Below are positions 30,919 to 39,897 of a DNA stretch of 64,000 bases, one piece after another. The DNA comes from Acidobacteriaceae bacterium (GTDB lineage Bacteria > Acidobacteriota > Terriglobia > Bryobacterales > Bryobacteraceae). The position numbers and the translations under genes were made by a program. Below the pieces are notes generated by a model. That model was given only the letters and a program-made list of their open reading frames with translations, did not search any database and had not been told where the DNA came from. The stretch is from assembly GCA_019233755.1 (NCBI GenBank), contig JAFAMD010000068.1:1-64000 (forward strand), written 5' to 3'. Each line of letters opens with the position of its first letter. Position 1 is the stretch's first letter.

Positions 30919-33453
30919 GTGTCCTTCACCACGGCCTCGAAAATCGCCTGGCGGGAGTTGCGCGCCGCGCCCGCGAAGTTTCTGTTTGTCGTGCTTGCAG
31001 TTGCGGTCGGCGTTGCCGCGCTCAGCGGCGTCAAAGGCTTCGGCTATGCCTTCCGCGGCATGCTGCTGCGCAATGCAAAGCAACTGATCGCTGCGGATCT
31101 TCAAGCACAAACTTGGGGCAACATATCACCTGAACAGATCAGCCGGATGCAGCAGTTGGGCTCTCAATATGGCGAGATGACGCGCGTCACCGAAACCATC
31201 TCGATGGCCGGCTCCGGCAAGCTGCGAGTGCCCCAGATGGTCTCGGTCAAGGCCATTGATCCGATCGTCTATCCGTACTATGGAACGCTGAAGATCAACC
31301 CGGACAAACCGCTTTGCGATCTGCTGCGAAACGATTCTTCGGTCGTCGTTACCCCCGAGCTCGAGCTTCGGATGAAGGTTTCACCCGGCGACACGATTCG
31401 CCTCGGCGGTAAGGAGTTCCTGGTCGCGGGAACCATCCTCAGCGAACCTGATCGTCTGGCTTCCGGCTTCGGCCCGGGAATGCGCGTCCTCATGAGCCGC
31501 GCGGGCCTCGACCGAACTGGATTGATCCAGTTCGGCAGCCGGGCGGCTCAGCGATTTCTTTTCAAACTGCGTCCCGGCATCAACCTTGATGCGCTGAAAT
31601 CGGCCATCAAGCACTCTTTCCATCGCGTGTTCATCAGCGATTACCGCGAGGGCAGCCCGGTGGTCGGCAGAGCAGTCGACAGCACCACGACTTTTCTCAG
31701 CCTTGTCAGCCTGATCGCCCTCATCGTCGGTTCGCTGGGCGTCGCGATGGCGATGTACTCACACCTGCAGCAGCGCATGGACACCATCGCCGTGATGAAA
31801 GCCATTGGTGCGCGTGCGAACCAGGTGATGCAGATTTACCTACTCCAGACTCTCTGGCTCGGCATAGCGGGCGGCGTGATCGGGGTCGGGGTTGGGGCTG
31901 CAGTTCAGCGCTCCTTTCCATGGCTCATTCATCGCATTTTTGCCCTTCTGCCGATAGTGCCGTGGGATTGGTCGTTCACTTTGCAAGGCATGAGCCTGGG
32001 CATTCTGGCCACGCTCCTGTTCACGCTTCCGCCTCTCCTCAGCATTCGCAACGTCCGCCCCAGCCTTGTCTTCCGGCGGAACATGAGCGATGCCAGCGCC
32101 GAAAGTCGCAAGCACTGGCAGGACAAGCTGCCGGGTTGGATCGGCGCCGCCTTGATTTTCGGCGGCTTCTACTGTATTGCCGTGTGGTTGAGCCGGTCGT
32201 GGCTCATGGGTTCGTATTTCATCGGCGGCCTCGCAGCCAGTCTCATCGCCCTTGGCATCGTAGCCGCCATGCTGTTGTTCTTCATGCGCTTTCTTGTACG
32301 AACCTGGAACCGGCGCCTGCCGCCTTCTTTCCGCCATGGCTTCGCCAATATCTACCGGCCCGGCAATCAGGCGCGGTCCGTTCTGGTTGCGCTGGGCGTG
32401 GGCGTGATGTTTACCCTTACCACTTATCTGCTCCAGCGAACAGTGCTTCGCCAGGTCGTCAGCGAGGGCCCGGGCCGCGAAGGCAACCTGTTTCTGCTCG
32501 ACGTGCGCGATGCCTCTTCCATCAGCAGGCTGATTGAGTCGCAGCCGGGTGTAACCAGCAAAGTGCAGCTTGTCGGCTACACCGTTTCTCGCATGCTGTC
32601 GAAGAATGGCGTGCCTGTCTCGCAACTGCGGCTCTCGAGGGAGCGCAGAAACGATTTGCAGGCGGTTCGCATCACGACGGCAAAGTCACTTCCAGACGGG
32701 ATCAATCTCGCAAACGGTGCCTGGTGGCCGCCGAATTGTGCCCAGCCTCAGCTTGCCGTGTCCGACGAGGCGCAGCGCGACTACCATCTCCATCTGGGAG
32801 ATCGCGTTGAGTTCCAGGTGGCCGGCCGGGCGTTCACCGCCCCGCTCGTTGCGACCTTTCACCGCGAGCAGCGCGCGCCCGTGCGTTATGACCTCGTTGT
32901 CCCGCAGAAGGCCCTGGAAGGCCTGCCCATTACCTACTATGGGGCAGTGCATGTCAAACCCGCGGACATCCCACGCGTCGAAGAAGCGGTCTTTGAGAAC
33001 TTTCCTACTGTGACGGTGATGAACCTGGCCGACGTTCTGAACCGCATCCAGGAAGCCGTCGACCAGGTGGCGCTGGTCGTCCGTTTCCTAGCCGGCTTTG
33101 CCATTCTGGCGGGAGTGATTATTCTTTCTTCAAGCGTTGCCGGCACGCGCTACCGCCGCATTCGCGAGGTCGCCATTCTGAAGACACTGGGTGCGACGAA
33201 AAGCCGGATTAGCGGCATCTTCTCAATTGAATTCTCGATTCTCGGCGCGATCGCCGGTCTCGTCGGCGCTATTCTCGCGAACGTCTTCACACGCATCGTC
33301 GCAGACCGCTTCATCGACACGAATGTTGATTTCGATTGGCCCTCGCTGGTTGTCGCAATGGTCGGAACCGCGCTCCTCGCTAACCTCGCGGGCTGGCTCG
33401 CCAGTGCCCACATCCTCGATCAGCGCCCCCTTGAAGTCCTGCGCGCCGAATGA
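30919..33453 (+). CDS. FtsX-family ABC transporter permease (YbbP-like)
   Basis: 844 aa; two FtsX modules with multiple TM segments; GTRYRRIREVAILKTLGATKSRI. Confidence 0.92.
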   Translation: MSFTTASKIAWRELRAAPAKFLFVVLAVAVGVAALSGVKGFGYAFRGMLLRNAKQLIAADLQAQTWGNISPEQISRMQQLGSQYGEMTRVTETISMAGSGKLRVPQMVSVKAIDPIVYPYYGTLKINPDKPLCDLLRNDSSVVVTPELELRMKVSPGDTIRLGGKEFLVAGTILSEPDRLASGFGPGMRVLMSRAGLDRTGLIQFGSRAAQRFLFKLRPGINLDALKSAIKHSFHRVFISDYREGSPVVGRAVDSTTTFLSLVSLIALIVGSLGVAMAMYSHLQQRMDTIAVMKAIGARANQVMQIYLLQTLWLGIAGGVIGVGVGAAVQRSFPWLIHRIFALLPIVPWDWSFTLQGMSLGILATLLFTLPPLLSIRNVRPSLVFRRNMSDASAESRKHWQDKLPGWIGAALIFGGFYCIAVWLSRSWLMGSYFIGGLAASLIALGIVAAMLLFFMRFLVRTWNRRLPPSFRHGFANIYRPGNQARSVLVALGVGVMFTLTTYLLQRTVLRQVVSEGPGREGNLFLLDVRDASSISRLIESQPGVTSKVQLVGYTVSRMLSKNGVPVSQLRLSRERRNDLQAVRITTAKSLPDGINLANGAWWPPNCAQPQLAVSDEAQRDYHLHLGDRVEFQVAGRAFTAPLVATFHREQRAPVRYDLVVPQKALEGLPITYYGAVHVKPADIPRVEEAVFENFPTVTVMNLADVLNRIQEAVDQVALVVRFLAGFAILAGVIILSSSVAGTRYRRIREVAILKTLGATKSRISGIFSIEFSILGAIAGLVGAILANVFTRIVADRFIDTNVDFDWPSLVVAMVGTALLANLAGWLASAHILDQRPLEVLRAE

Positions 33454-33588
33454 CCAGTCACAAGTAGGCGCAAAATTCTTTCGTTCCGGATAACTACAAC
33501 AGAGACAACATATTCAGCGATTCAGGAATAAGGTTTCGCGCTTAACGGACGAGTGTCCGCCGCCCCTGCGCGCTTATTTTGAAAGGCG

Positions 33589-33777
33589 ATGAACAAGCGT
33601 GATCTCGCCCGAAGCCTGGCCCGGAAATCGCACCGCTCGCGCGCGAAGGCGGCCGACGACGTCGACAGTCTCGTGCATCGCCTTTTGAAAGATTGGAAAC
33701 GTACGCGCCCCGCGGACGAGTCCAAAGAATCTTCTGCGGCCGATCTGATGCCGCAAAGAGCCAGCAATGAACCGTAG
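33589..33777 (+). CDS. Small HU-like protein (only the N-terminal helices of a bacterial HU/IHF fold)
   Basis: MNKRDLARSLARKSHRSRAKAADDVDSLVHRLLKDWKRTR aligns by eye to HU N-termini (MNK..L...IA......A......D........K); 11-nt overlap with the next gene. Confidence 0.6.
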   Translation: MNKRDLARSLARKSHRSRAKAADDVDSLVHRLLKDWKRTRPADESKESSAADLMPQRASNEP

Positions 33778-34342
33778 CGTCCGGGCAAGAGCGCTGCTTC
33801 AATTGATCGATCGATACCTCCGCGAAGGGGCGTCAATCGAAATCGACGGCCTGGGCAGCTTCAAGCTCGATGATTCGAATCAGGTGATCTTCGAGCCGAA
33901 CGGCCGCATTCCCGTGTTCCTGGCTTATGCGGAGGAGGATCGCGCTGAAGCCCGGCGGCTCTACACCGTCCTGCAGAAAGCCGGCTTCGAGCCCTGGATG
34001 GATCGGGAAAAACTCTTGCCCGGCCAGAACTGGGCGCGCGCGATCGAGCGAGCCATCGACATTTCCGAGTTTTTCATCGGCTGCTTCTCACGCCGCTCGG
34101 CCGCCAAGCGGGGCCATTTTCAGTGCGAGCTCGAATATGCGCTGGGCGTTGCCTCGCGCGTACCGGCCGAAGAGATTTTCTTCGTCCCGGTTCGTCTCGA
34201 CGAATGCAGAGTGCCGCCGCACATCGAGAAAAAAACACAATACGTCGATCTGTTCCCCGATTGGGAATACGGCGTCGGTCAGTTGTTGAAAGCGATGTGG
34301 CACCAGACGCTCGAGCGAGGCCGGAAGGTCACGCTCCGCTAG
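33767..34342 (+). CDS. TIR-domain protein with N-terminal truncated HU-like module
   Basis: N-terminus ALLQLIDRYLREGASIEIDGLGSFKL (HU alpha2-beta-like), then IPVFLAYAEEDRAEARRLYTVLQKAGFEPWMDREKLLPGQNWARAIERAIDISEFFIGCFSRRSAAKRGHFQCELEYAL...IFFVPVRLDECRVPP (TIR). Confidence 0.85.
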   Translation: MNRSVRARALLQLIDRYLREGASIEIDGLGSFKLDDSNQVIFEPNGRIPVFLAYAEEDRAEARRLYTVLQKAGFEPWMDREKLLPGQNWARAIERAIDISEFFIGCFSRRSAAKRGHFQCELEYALGVASRVPAEEIFFVPVRLDECRVPPHIEKKTQYVDLFPDWEYGVGQLLKAMWHQTLERGRKVTLR

Positions 34343-34767
34343 ATTTTTTCCAGCTTCTTTTTCGCTTCGTGCGCCAGCTTAGAGTCGGGATCTATCTGAA
34401 TGACGCGTTGAAAAGCGATTTTCGCCGCGTCTTTGTTCTTCAGCTTCTCTTCGGCTTCGCCCAATTTAAAGAACGCCTCGGCATTGCTGGGATTGAACTT
34501 CGTCGCCCGCTCGTAGCGGGCCACGGCGGCGCGATAGCCGCTAGGGCCGCCTTTGCGCATGTAGAAGTTGCCGACCTTGACGTTGCGCTCGGATTCGAGC
34601 GGGTTCAGCACGAATTTTTCCGGTGCAACAGTATCGTCTTCCTCCGGAGGGTTCCCCTCTTCAGGAGGCGACTGCGGCTGCTGGGCGGGCTTCTGCTGAT
34701 CCTGCGGCAGTAGCGCAGCCGAGAAAAACAGGCCGAGGAGCGATGCAAAAGACACTCTGCGTGTCAC
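34339..34767 (-). CDS. Secreted TPR-repeat protein
   Basis: Signal peptide; YERATKFNPSNAEAFFKLGEAEEKLKNKDAAKIAFQRVIQIDPDSKLAHEAKKKL. Confidence 0.8.
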   Translation of the reverse strand: MTRRVSFASLLGLFFSAALLPQDQQKPAQQPQSPPEEGNPPEEDDTVAPEKFVLNPLESERNVKVGNFYMRKGGPSGYRAAVARYERATKFNPSNAEAFFKLGEAEEKLKNKDAAKIAFQRVIQIDPDSKLAHEAKKKLEKI

Positions 34768-34788
34768 AATTGAATTATAAAAGCTGTC

Positions 34789-36642
34789 GTGAATTTACGC
34801 GAAAAAGTAGCGCAGCTTCCCACCCAGCCGGGCGTTTACCTCTATAAAGACGCACAAGGAAAGATTCTTTACGTCGGTAAGGCGAACAATCTTCGCAGCC
34901 GGGTCAGAAGCTACTTCAATGAAGACCGTCTCGCGGAGGCCAAGACCGGAAGCCTGATTTCGGAAGCACGCGACATCCACTTCATTCAGGTCGACAACAA
35001 CAAAGAGGCGCTGGCGCTCGAAAACAATCTCATTAAGCAGTACAAGCCGCGATTCAACGTACTGCTCCGCGACGACAAAACCTACCCCTACGTAAAGCTC
35101 ACGAACGAAAAGTACCCGCGTGTCTACGTCACCCGGCGCATCCTGAACGACGGCGCCGGCTACTACGGTCCTTATTTTCCCGGAAACCTGGCGCACCGGC
35201 TGGTTCATTTTATTCACCGGCATTTCAAGGTGCCGTCCTGCAAGATTGATCTGAACCGGAAGCACACGCATCCGTGCTTGCAGTATCACATCCATCGGTG
35301 CCTTGGGCCGTGTGCATCCGGGCTGACCACCGACGAAGCATACGCGGACGCTGTTCGCGATGTCCGGCTGTTTCTCGAAGGACGCCACCGCGATCTGGCC
35401 GAAGAACTCGAGGATCGTATGCAGGTTGCCTCCGAGGAGATGCGGTTCGAAGAGGCTGCTAGCCTGCGAAACCTGATCACGACAGTTCGCGAGATGGATC
35501 AGAAACAGAAGATGGCGGCGGTCGAAGGCGAGGACATCGACATCTTTGCGTACCATGCGGAGCCGCCGCTGGTCGCGGTGAACCTGTTCCACCTTCGCAA
35601 AGGGAAGATCGTCGACCGGCGCGAGTTCTTCTGGGAAGATCAGGAGAATTTCGACGTGGCGGAGTTTTTCGAGGCGCTGCTGAAGCAAGTTTATCTCAAC
35701 AGCCAGTACATTCCGGCAACAATTCACGTGCCTGCGGACTTCGAACAGCGCGAAGAGCTGGAAGAATTTTTGTCGGAACTGCGGGGACGAAAAGTGGAGA
35801 TTCTCACTCCGCAGCGCGGAACGAAGAAGGCGCTCCTCGGGCTTGTCGAGATGAACGCGAAGAACAGCTTCGACCAACGCTTCCGCGTAATGAGACCTTC
35901 TTCGAAGGCAATCGGCGAAGCGCTGCAGGATGCACTGAATCTGGCCGAACCGCCGCGCCGTATCGAGTGTTTTGACATCTCGCACATTCAAGGCACCGAC
36001 AAAGTTGCGAGCATGGTCGTCTGGGAAGACGGTCGGATGAAGAAATCGGACTACCGCAAGTTCATTATCCGGACGGTTATCGGCAATGACGATTTCGCTT
36101 CGATGCGCGAGGTGATCCGGCGCCGCTACTCCAAGCTGCAGGAAGAGAAAAAACCATTCCCCGGGCTGGTGCTGGTGGACGGCGGTTTGGGTCAACTGCA
36201 TGCGGCAGCGGAGGTACTCGAAGATCTCGGCATCACCTATCAGCCGCTTGCGTCGATTGCAAAGCGGGAAGAGTGGATCTACGTTTACGGCCAGGAAGAT
36301 GAACCAATCGTGCTCGAAAAGTTCTCGCCGATTCTGCACCTGGTACAGACGATTCGCGATGAGGCGCACCGCTTCGCGGTAACGTTCCATCGCACACGCC
36401 GCAACGCGCAGCGCCTGACATCCGAGCTGCATAATGTGCCCGGCATCGGCCCCAAGTCAGTAGAGAAACTGCTGCGCACGTTCGGCAGCCTGGAGCGGGT
36501 ACGCGCCAGCTCAAAAGAAGAGCTGGCCAAAGTGGTGGGGATGGCGTGCGCGAACCGGCTCGCCGCTTATTTCGCGGCGAACCCCGGATCGCCGCTCGTG
36601 CAGCTCGAAAACGCTTTACAAGCCGGCGAGCAGACCGGCTAA
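34789..36642 (+). CDS. uvrC: Excinuclease ABC subunit C
   Basis: LPTQPGVYLYKDAQGKILYVGKANNLRSRVRSYF (GIY-YIG), FDISHIQGTDKVASMVVWEDG, LHNVPGIGPKSVEKLLRTFGSLERV. GTG start. Confidence 0.97.
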   Translation: MNLREKVAQLPTQPGVYLYKDAQGKILYVGKANNLRSRVRSYFNEDRLAEAKTGSLISEARDIHFIQVDNNKEALALENNLIKQYKPRFNVLLRDDKTYPYVKLTNEKYPRVYVTRRILNDGAGYYGPYFPGNLAHRLVHFIHRHFKVPSCKIDLNRKHTHPCLQYHIHRCLGPCASGLTTDEAYADAVRDVRLFLEGRHRDLAEELEDRMQVASEEMRFEEAASLRNLITTVREMDQKQKMAAVEGEDIDIFAYHAEPPLVAVNLFHLRKGKIVDRREFFWEDQENFDVAEFFEALLKQVYLNSQYIPATIHVPADFEQREELEEFLSELRGRKVEILTPQRGTKKALLGLVEMNAKNSFDQRFRVMRPSSKAIGEALQDALNLAEPPRRIECFDISHIQGTDKVASMVVWEDGRMKKSDYRKFIIRTVIGNDDFASMREVIRRRYSKLQEEKKPFPGLVLVDGGLGQLHAAAEVLEDLGITYQPLASIAKREEWIYVYGQEDEPIVLEKFSPILHLVQTIRDEAHRFAVTFHRTRRNAQRLTSELHNVPGIGPKSVEKLLRTFGSLERVRASSKEELAKVVGMACANRLAAYFAANPGSPLVQLENALQAGEQTG

Positions 36643-37755
36643 GAGCGCCGTGCGATCGGCGATGCGATCGATCAGGACGCTTTCGTTTAGAGCGTGAGCG
36701 CCTTCGCCCACGGCGCCTAATCCATCGAGTGTAGGAACACCGAGCGCCGCGGTGAAGTTGCCGTCGGATCCGCCGCCCGTCGAGCTCTCTTCAAGACGCA
36801 TGCCCATTTCCGCTCCGATCTGTTTCGCTTTCGCGAACAGTCCGGCGATGGCCTTGGTGCGTTCCATCGGCGGGCGATTCAAACCGCCTTCGACGTGGAC
36901 TTTGCAGCGCTTGTCGAACGGGCGCAGCGCACGAAATTTCTTGTCCAGTGTTTCGGCATCCTTCAGCCGGCTGACGCGTACGTCAACAGCGACGCAAGCT
37001 TCCGCTGCGATGACGTTGCGCCGCGTACCGCCGCTAATAATGCCGGGATTCACCGTGGTTCCGCGCTGAAGATTGGTGAACCCGACGATCTTTTCGATCT
37101 GCCGGGCGGCTTCGACAATGGCGCTGGCGCCTTTTGCGAAATCGACTCCCGCGTGCGCAGCTTTGCCTTCAATGGAAATCGTGTAGGCGCCGACTCCCTT
37201 GCGAGCCGTCTTCAATTTCCCTTCCATGCCGGTTCCCGGTTCGAGCACGAGAACATAATCGCTCTGTTTGGCTTCGGCTTCCGTGATGGGCCGCGACGAT
37301 TTGCTGCCGACTTCTTCATCCGACACCACCAGCAGCGAGATCTTCCTGCCTGGCGCGACGTCAAGATCGCGCAGGCAGCGAACCGCATAGAGAAAAAACA
37401 CGATGCCGGCTTTGAGGTCGTAGACGCCCGGTCCCCACAAGCGCCCCTTTTCGTTCCGGAACGGCATTGTCTTCAGCGTGCCGAGCGGCCAGACTGTGTC
37501 CGAGTGGGCAACGCCGAGAATGCGGTTTTGTTTGGGGCGTCTGGGGAGTTTGAAATCGAGCCGGACGTGCTTACCGAAAGCCGCCGCTTTGAATGTCTTG
37601 GCAGCCGCGATATCGCTCGTGGACTCCGTTAGTAAATCAACAAAACGATTGACATCGGCCGGCGAATCGCTCGGCGACTCGCACTCCACGAACCGCCTGA
37701 TCAGATCGATGATTTCTGCTTTCCTGTCAATGGCATAGCGAAGGTAAGGGTGCAT
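36616..37755 (-). CDS. M20-family metallopeptidase (carboxypeptidase G2-like)
   Basis: GVAHSDTVWPLGTL, GPGVYDLKAGIVFFLYAVR, VVSDEEVGSKSS, SSTGGGSDGNFTAALGVPTLDGLGAVGEGAHALNE. Confidence 0.93.
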   Translation of the reverse strand: MHPYLRYAIDRKAEIIDLIRRFVECESPSDSPADVNRFVDLLTESTSDIAAAKTFKAAAFGKHVRLDFKLPRRPKQNRILGVAHSDTVWPLGTLKTMPFRNEKGRLWGPGVYDLKAGIVFFLYAVRCLRDLDVAPGRKISLLVVSDEEVGSKSSRPITEAEAKQSDYVLVLEPGTGMEGKLKTARKGVGAYTISIEGKAAHAGVDFAKGASAIVEAARQIEKIVGFTNLQRGTTVNPGIISGGTRRNVIAAEACVAVDVRVSRLKDAETLDKKFRALRPFDKRCKVHVEGGLNRPPMERTKAIAGLFAKAKQIGAEMGMRLEESSTGGGSDGNFTAALGVPTLDGLGAVGEGAHALNESVLIDRIADRTALLAGLLAGL

Positions 37756-37778
37756 CGGTTGCTATAATCGAGAATCCC

Positions 37779-38267
37779 ATGACATCGATGGACGTTCAAG
37801 AGATCTCCGCCGTCCTACCCCACCGATACCCGTTTTTAATGGTGGACCGAATCGTCGAAATCGGCGAGGACAACATTGTCGGCCTGAAGAACGTCACCGT
37901 GAATGAGCCTCACTTCACCGGCCATTTTCCCGGTTACCCCGTTATGCCGGGCGTTCTGATTATAGAAGCGATGGCGCAGGTTTCAGGCATTCTGGTTGGA
38001 AAGTTGGCCCCACAGACGCGAGGAAAGATCATGTTTCTGGCGTCGGTGGAGAATGCGAAGTTCCGCAGGCCGGTAGTACCGGGCGATCAATTACGCATCG
38101 AAATGAAGATGGTGCGCCTGAAACAGACCGTGGCGAAGCTCGAGGGAGTGGCGAAGGTGGACGGGCAGGTGGTTGCCGAAGCCATGCTGATGTGCACTCT
38201 GACGGACCGGCTGCAGAGCACCGGACAGGTTGCGGCGCCACAAGAGGCACAGCCGCAGCTCGCTTGA
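37779..38267 (+). CDS. fabZ: 3-hydroxyacyl-[acyl-carrier-protein] dehydratase FabZ
   Basis: LPHRYPFLMVDRIVEI... VNEPHFTGHFPGYPVMPGVLIIEAMAQ. Confidence 0.97.
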   Translation: MTSMDVQEISAVLPHRYPFLMVDRIVEIGEDNIVGLKNVTVNEPHFTGHFPGYPVMPGVLIIEAMAQVSGILVGKLAPQTRGKIMFLASVENAKFRRPVVPGDQLRIEMKMVRLKQTVAKLEGVAKVDGQVVAEAMLMCTLTDRLQSTGQVAAPQEAQPQLA

Positions 38268-38291
38268 GCGCTGCGGCGCGTTGCACCACGG

Positions 38292-39068
38292 ATGGCGATT
38301 CACCCTACAGCGGTTATCGATCCCGACGCAGATATTTCCCCAGAAGCTGAGATCGGCCCTTTCTGCATCGTCGGCAGCGGCGTTACGATCGGCCCGCGCA
38401 CGCGCCTGATTGCGCATGTGTATCTCGAAGGCAAACTCACGATCGGGAAAGACAACGTCTTCTACCCGTACTCGACTTGCGGAGTTGCGCCGCAGGACAA
38501 GAAGTACAAAGGCGAGCCTTCGGCGACGCGGATCGGCGACCGCAACACGATACGCGAGTTCGTGACGATTCACCGCGGCACGGAAGGCGGCGGCATGCTG
38601 ACATCAATCGGCGACGGCAATCTGCTGATGGCATACGTGCATATTGCGCATGATGTGACCATCCACAACAACACGATTCTGGCGAACGGGGTTACGTTCG
38701 CGGGACATGTAACGGTGGAAGATTACGCCAACATCGGAGGGCTCTGCGCGATCCACCAGTTCTGCCGGATCGGCAAGCACGCGATGGTGGGCAGCTACAG
38801 CGTCATCAAGCAAAGCGTTCTGCCGTACTCGATTACCGCTTCCGACCACGAGGCGAAAGTTTACAGCGCGAACCGCGTGGGGCTGGAGCGCAAAGGTTTT
38901 TCCGGCGAGGAAATCGAGCCGCTGCAGAACACATTCCGCATTCTGACGCGCGCAGGTCTCAATACGAGCCAGGCGCTGGCCCGTATTGCGGAAGAGGTTC
39001 CGCAGACGGAGGAAGTAAAGGAAGTAGTCGAGTTCATTCGCGCCTCTGAACGCGGCTTTACGAAGTAG
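38292..39068 (+). CDS. lpxA: UDP-N-acetylglucosamine acyltransferase
   Basis: Left-handed beta-helix hexapeptides; IHPTAVIDPDADISPEAEIGPFCIVGSGVTIGPRTRLIAHVYLEGKLTIGKDNVFYPYSTCGVAPQDKKYKGE. Confidence 0.97.
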   Translation: MAIHPTAVIDPDADISPEAEIGPFCIVGSGVTIGPRTRLIAHVYLEGKLTIGKDNVFYPYSTCGVAPQDKKYKGEPSATRIGDRNTIREFVTIHRGTEGGGMLTSIGDGNLLMAYVHIAHDVTIHNNTILANGVTFAGHVTVEDYANIGGLCAIHQFCRIGKHAMVGSYSVIKQSVLPYSITASDHEAKVYSANRVGLERKGFSGEEIEPLQNTFRILTRAGLNTSQALARIAEEVPQTEEVKEVVEFIRASERGFTK

Positions 39069-39069
39069 C

Positions 39070-39897
39070 ATGGCTCAGCGTTATGGAATGATTGCGGGCA
39101 ACGGCCGCTTCCCGCTGCTCGCGCTTGAAACGGCGCGGCACGAGGGGCATGAAGTAGTGGTTGTCGCCATTGAGAACGAAGCGACACCGGAACTGGCGCG
39201 CTTTGCAGCCGCTCTGCACTGGATCAATATCGGCCAGCTCGGCAAGCTCATCGACATCCTGAAGCGTGAACACGTGTCGGAAGTAATGATGACCGGCCAA
39301 GTGAAGCACGTGAGCCTCTTTTCAGGCATTACGCCGGATTGGAAGCTGTTCAAGCTGCTGACGTCCTTGAAAGAGAAGAACACGGCGGCGCTGATCGGCG
39401 GCATCCAGCGCGTGCTGCTGGAAGAAGGCATCGAACTGGTGGACTCGACGCGATTGCTGAAGCCGCTGCTTGCTCCCGAAGGAGTCCTGACGAAGCGTAA
39501 GCCGAATAAAGAAGAGGAAGCCGATATTCGCTACGGGCGGAGAATCGCAGCGGTGCTCGCGTCGGAGGATATCGGGCAGAGTGTAGCGATCAGCGAGAAG
39601 GCATGCGTGGCGGCGGAAGCGATGGAAGGGACCGACGCCATGCTGCGGCGGGCGGCTTCACTGACCAACGGCAAACCCTTACGGCTGGTGAAGGCCTCGC
39701 ATGGGCGGGCGCATTTGTTGTTCGATGTACCGGTGGCTGGGCTTTCGACCATCGATACGATGGTCGAAACCCAAACCACAGTCATGGCGGTGGATGCGGG
39801 GCGAACCCTGCTGCTGGATAAAGAAGAGATGTTGAAGCGGGCAAATGATGCCGGGATCGCGATCATCGCGTATCCGCCGCTGGAAGAGACAGCATGA
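39070..39897 (+). CDS. lpxI: UDP-2,3-diacylglucosamine pyrophosphatase LpxI
   Basis: YGMIAGNGRFPLLALETARHEGHEVVVVAI... GQVKHVSLFSGITPDWKL... VDAGRTLLLDKEEMLKRANDAGIAIIA. Confidence 0.92.
   Translation: MAQRYGMIAGNGRFPLLALETARHEGHEVVVVAIENEATPELARFAAALHWINIGQLGKLIDILKREHVSEVMMTGQVKHVSLFSGITPDWKLFKLLTSLKEKNTAALIGGIQRVLLEEGIELVDSTRLLKPLLAPEGVLTKRKPNKEEEADIRYGRRIAAVLASEDIGQSVAISEKACVAAEAMEGTDAMLRRAASLTNGKPLRLVKASHGRAHLLFDVPVAGLSTIDTMVETQTTVMAVDAGRTLLLDKEEMLKRANDAGIAIIAYPPLEETA

Noticed and set aside
29434-33453. SGNH esterase divergent from two ABC genes as a novel cluster
   Set aside because: Same arrangement as the well-known tesA/ybbA-ybbP neighbourhood; not novel.
34795-36432. 545-aa minus-strand ORF
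   Set aside because: Antisense to the clearly real uvrC gene; no recognisable domain.
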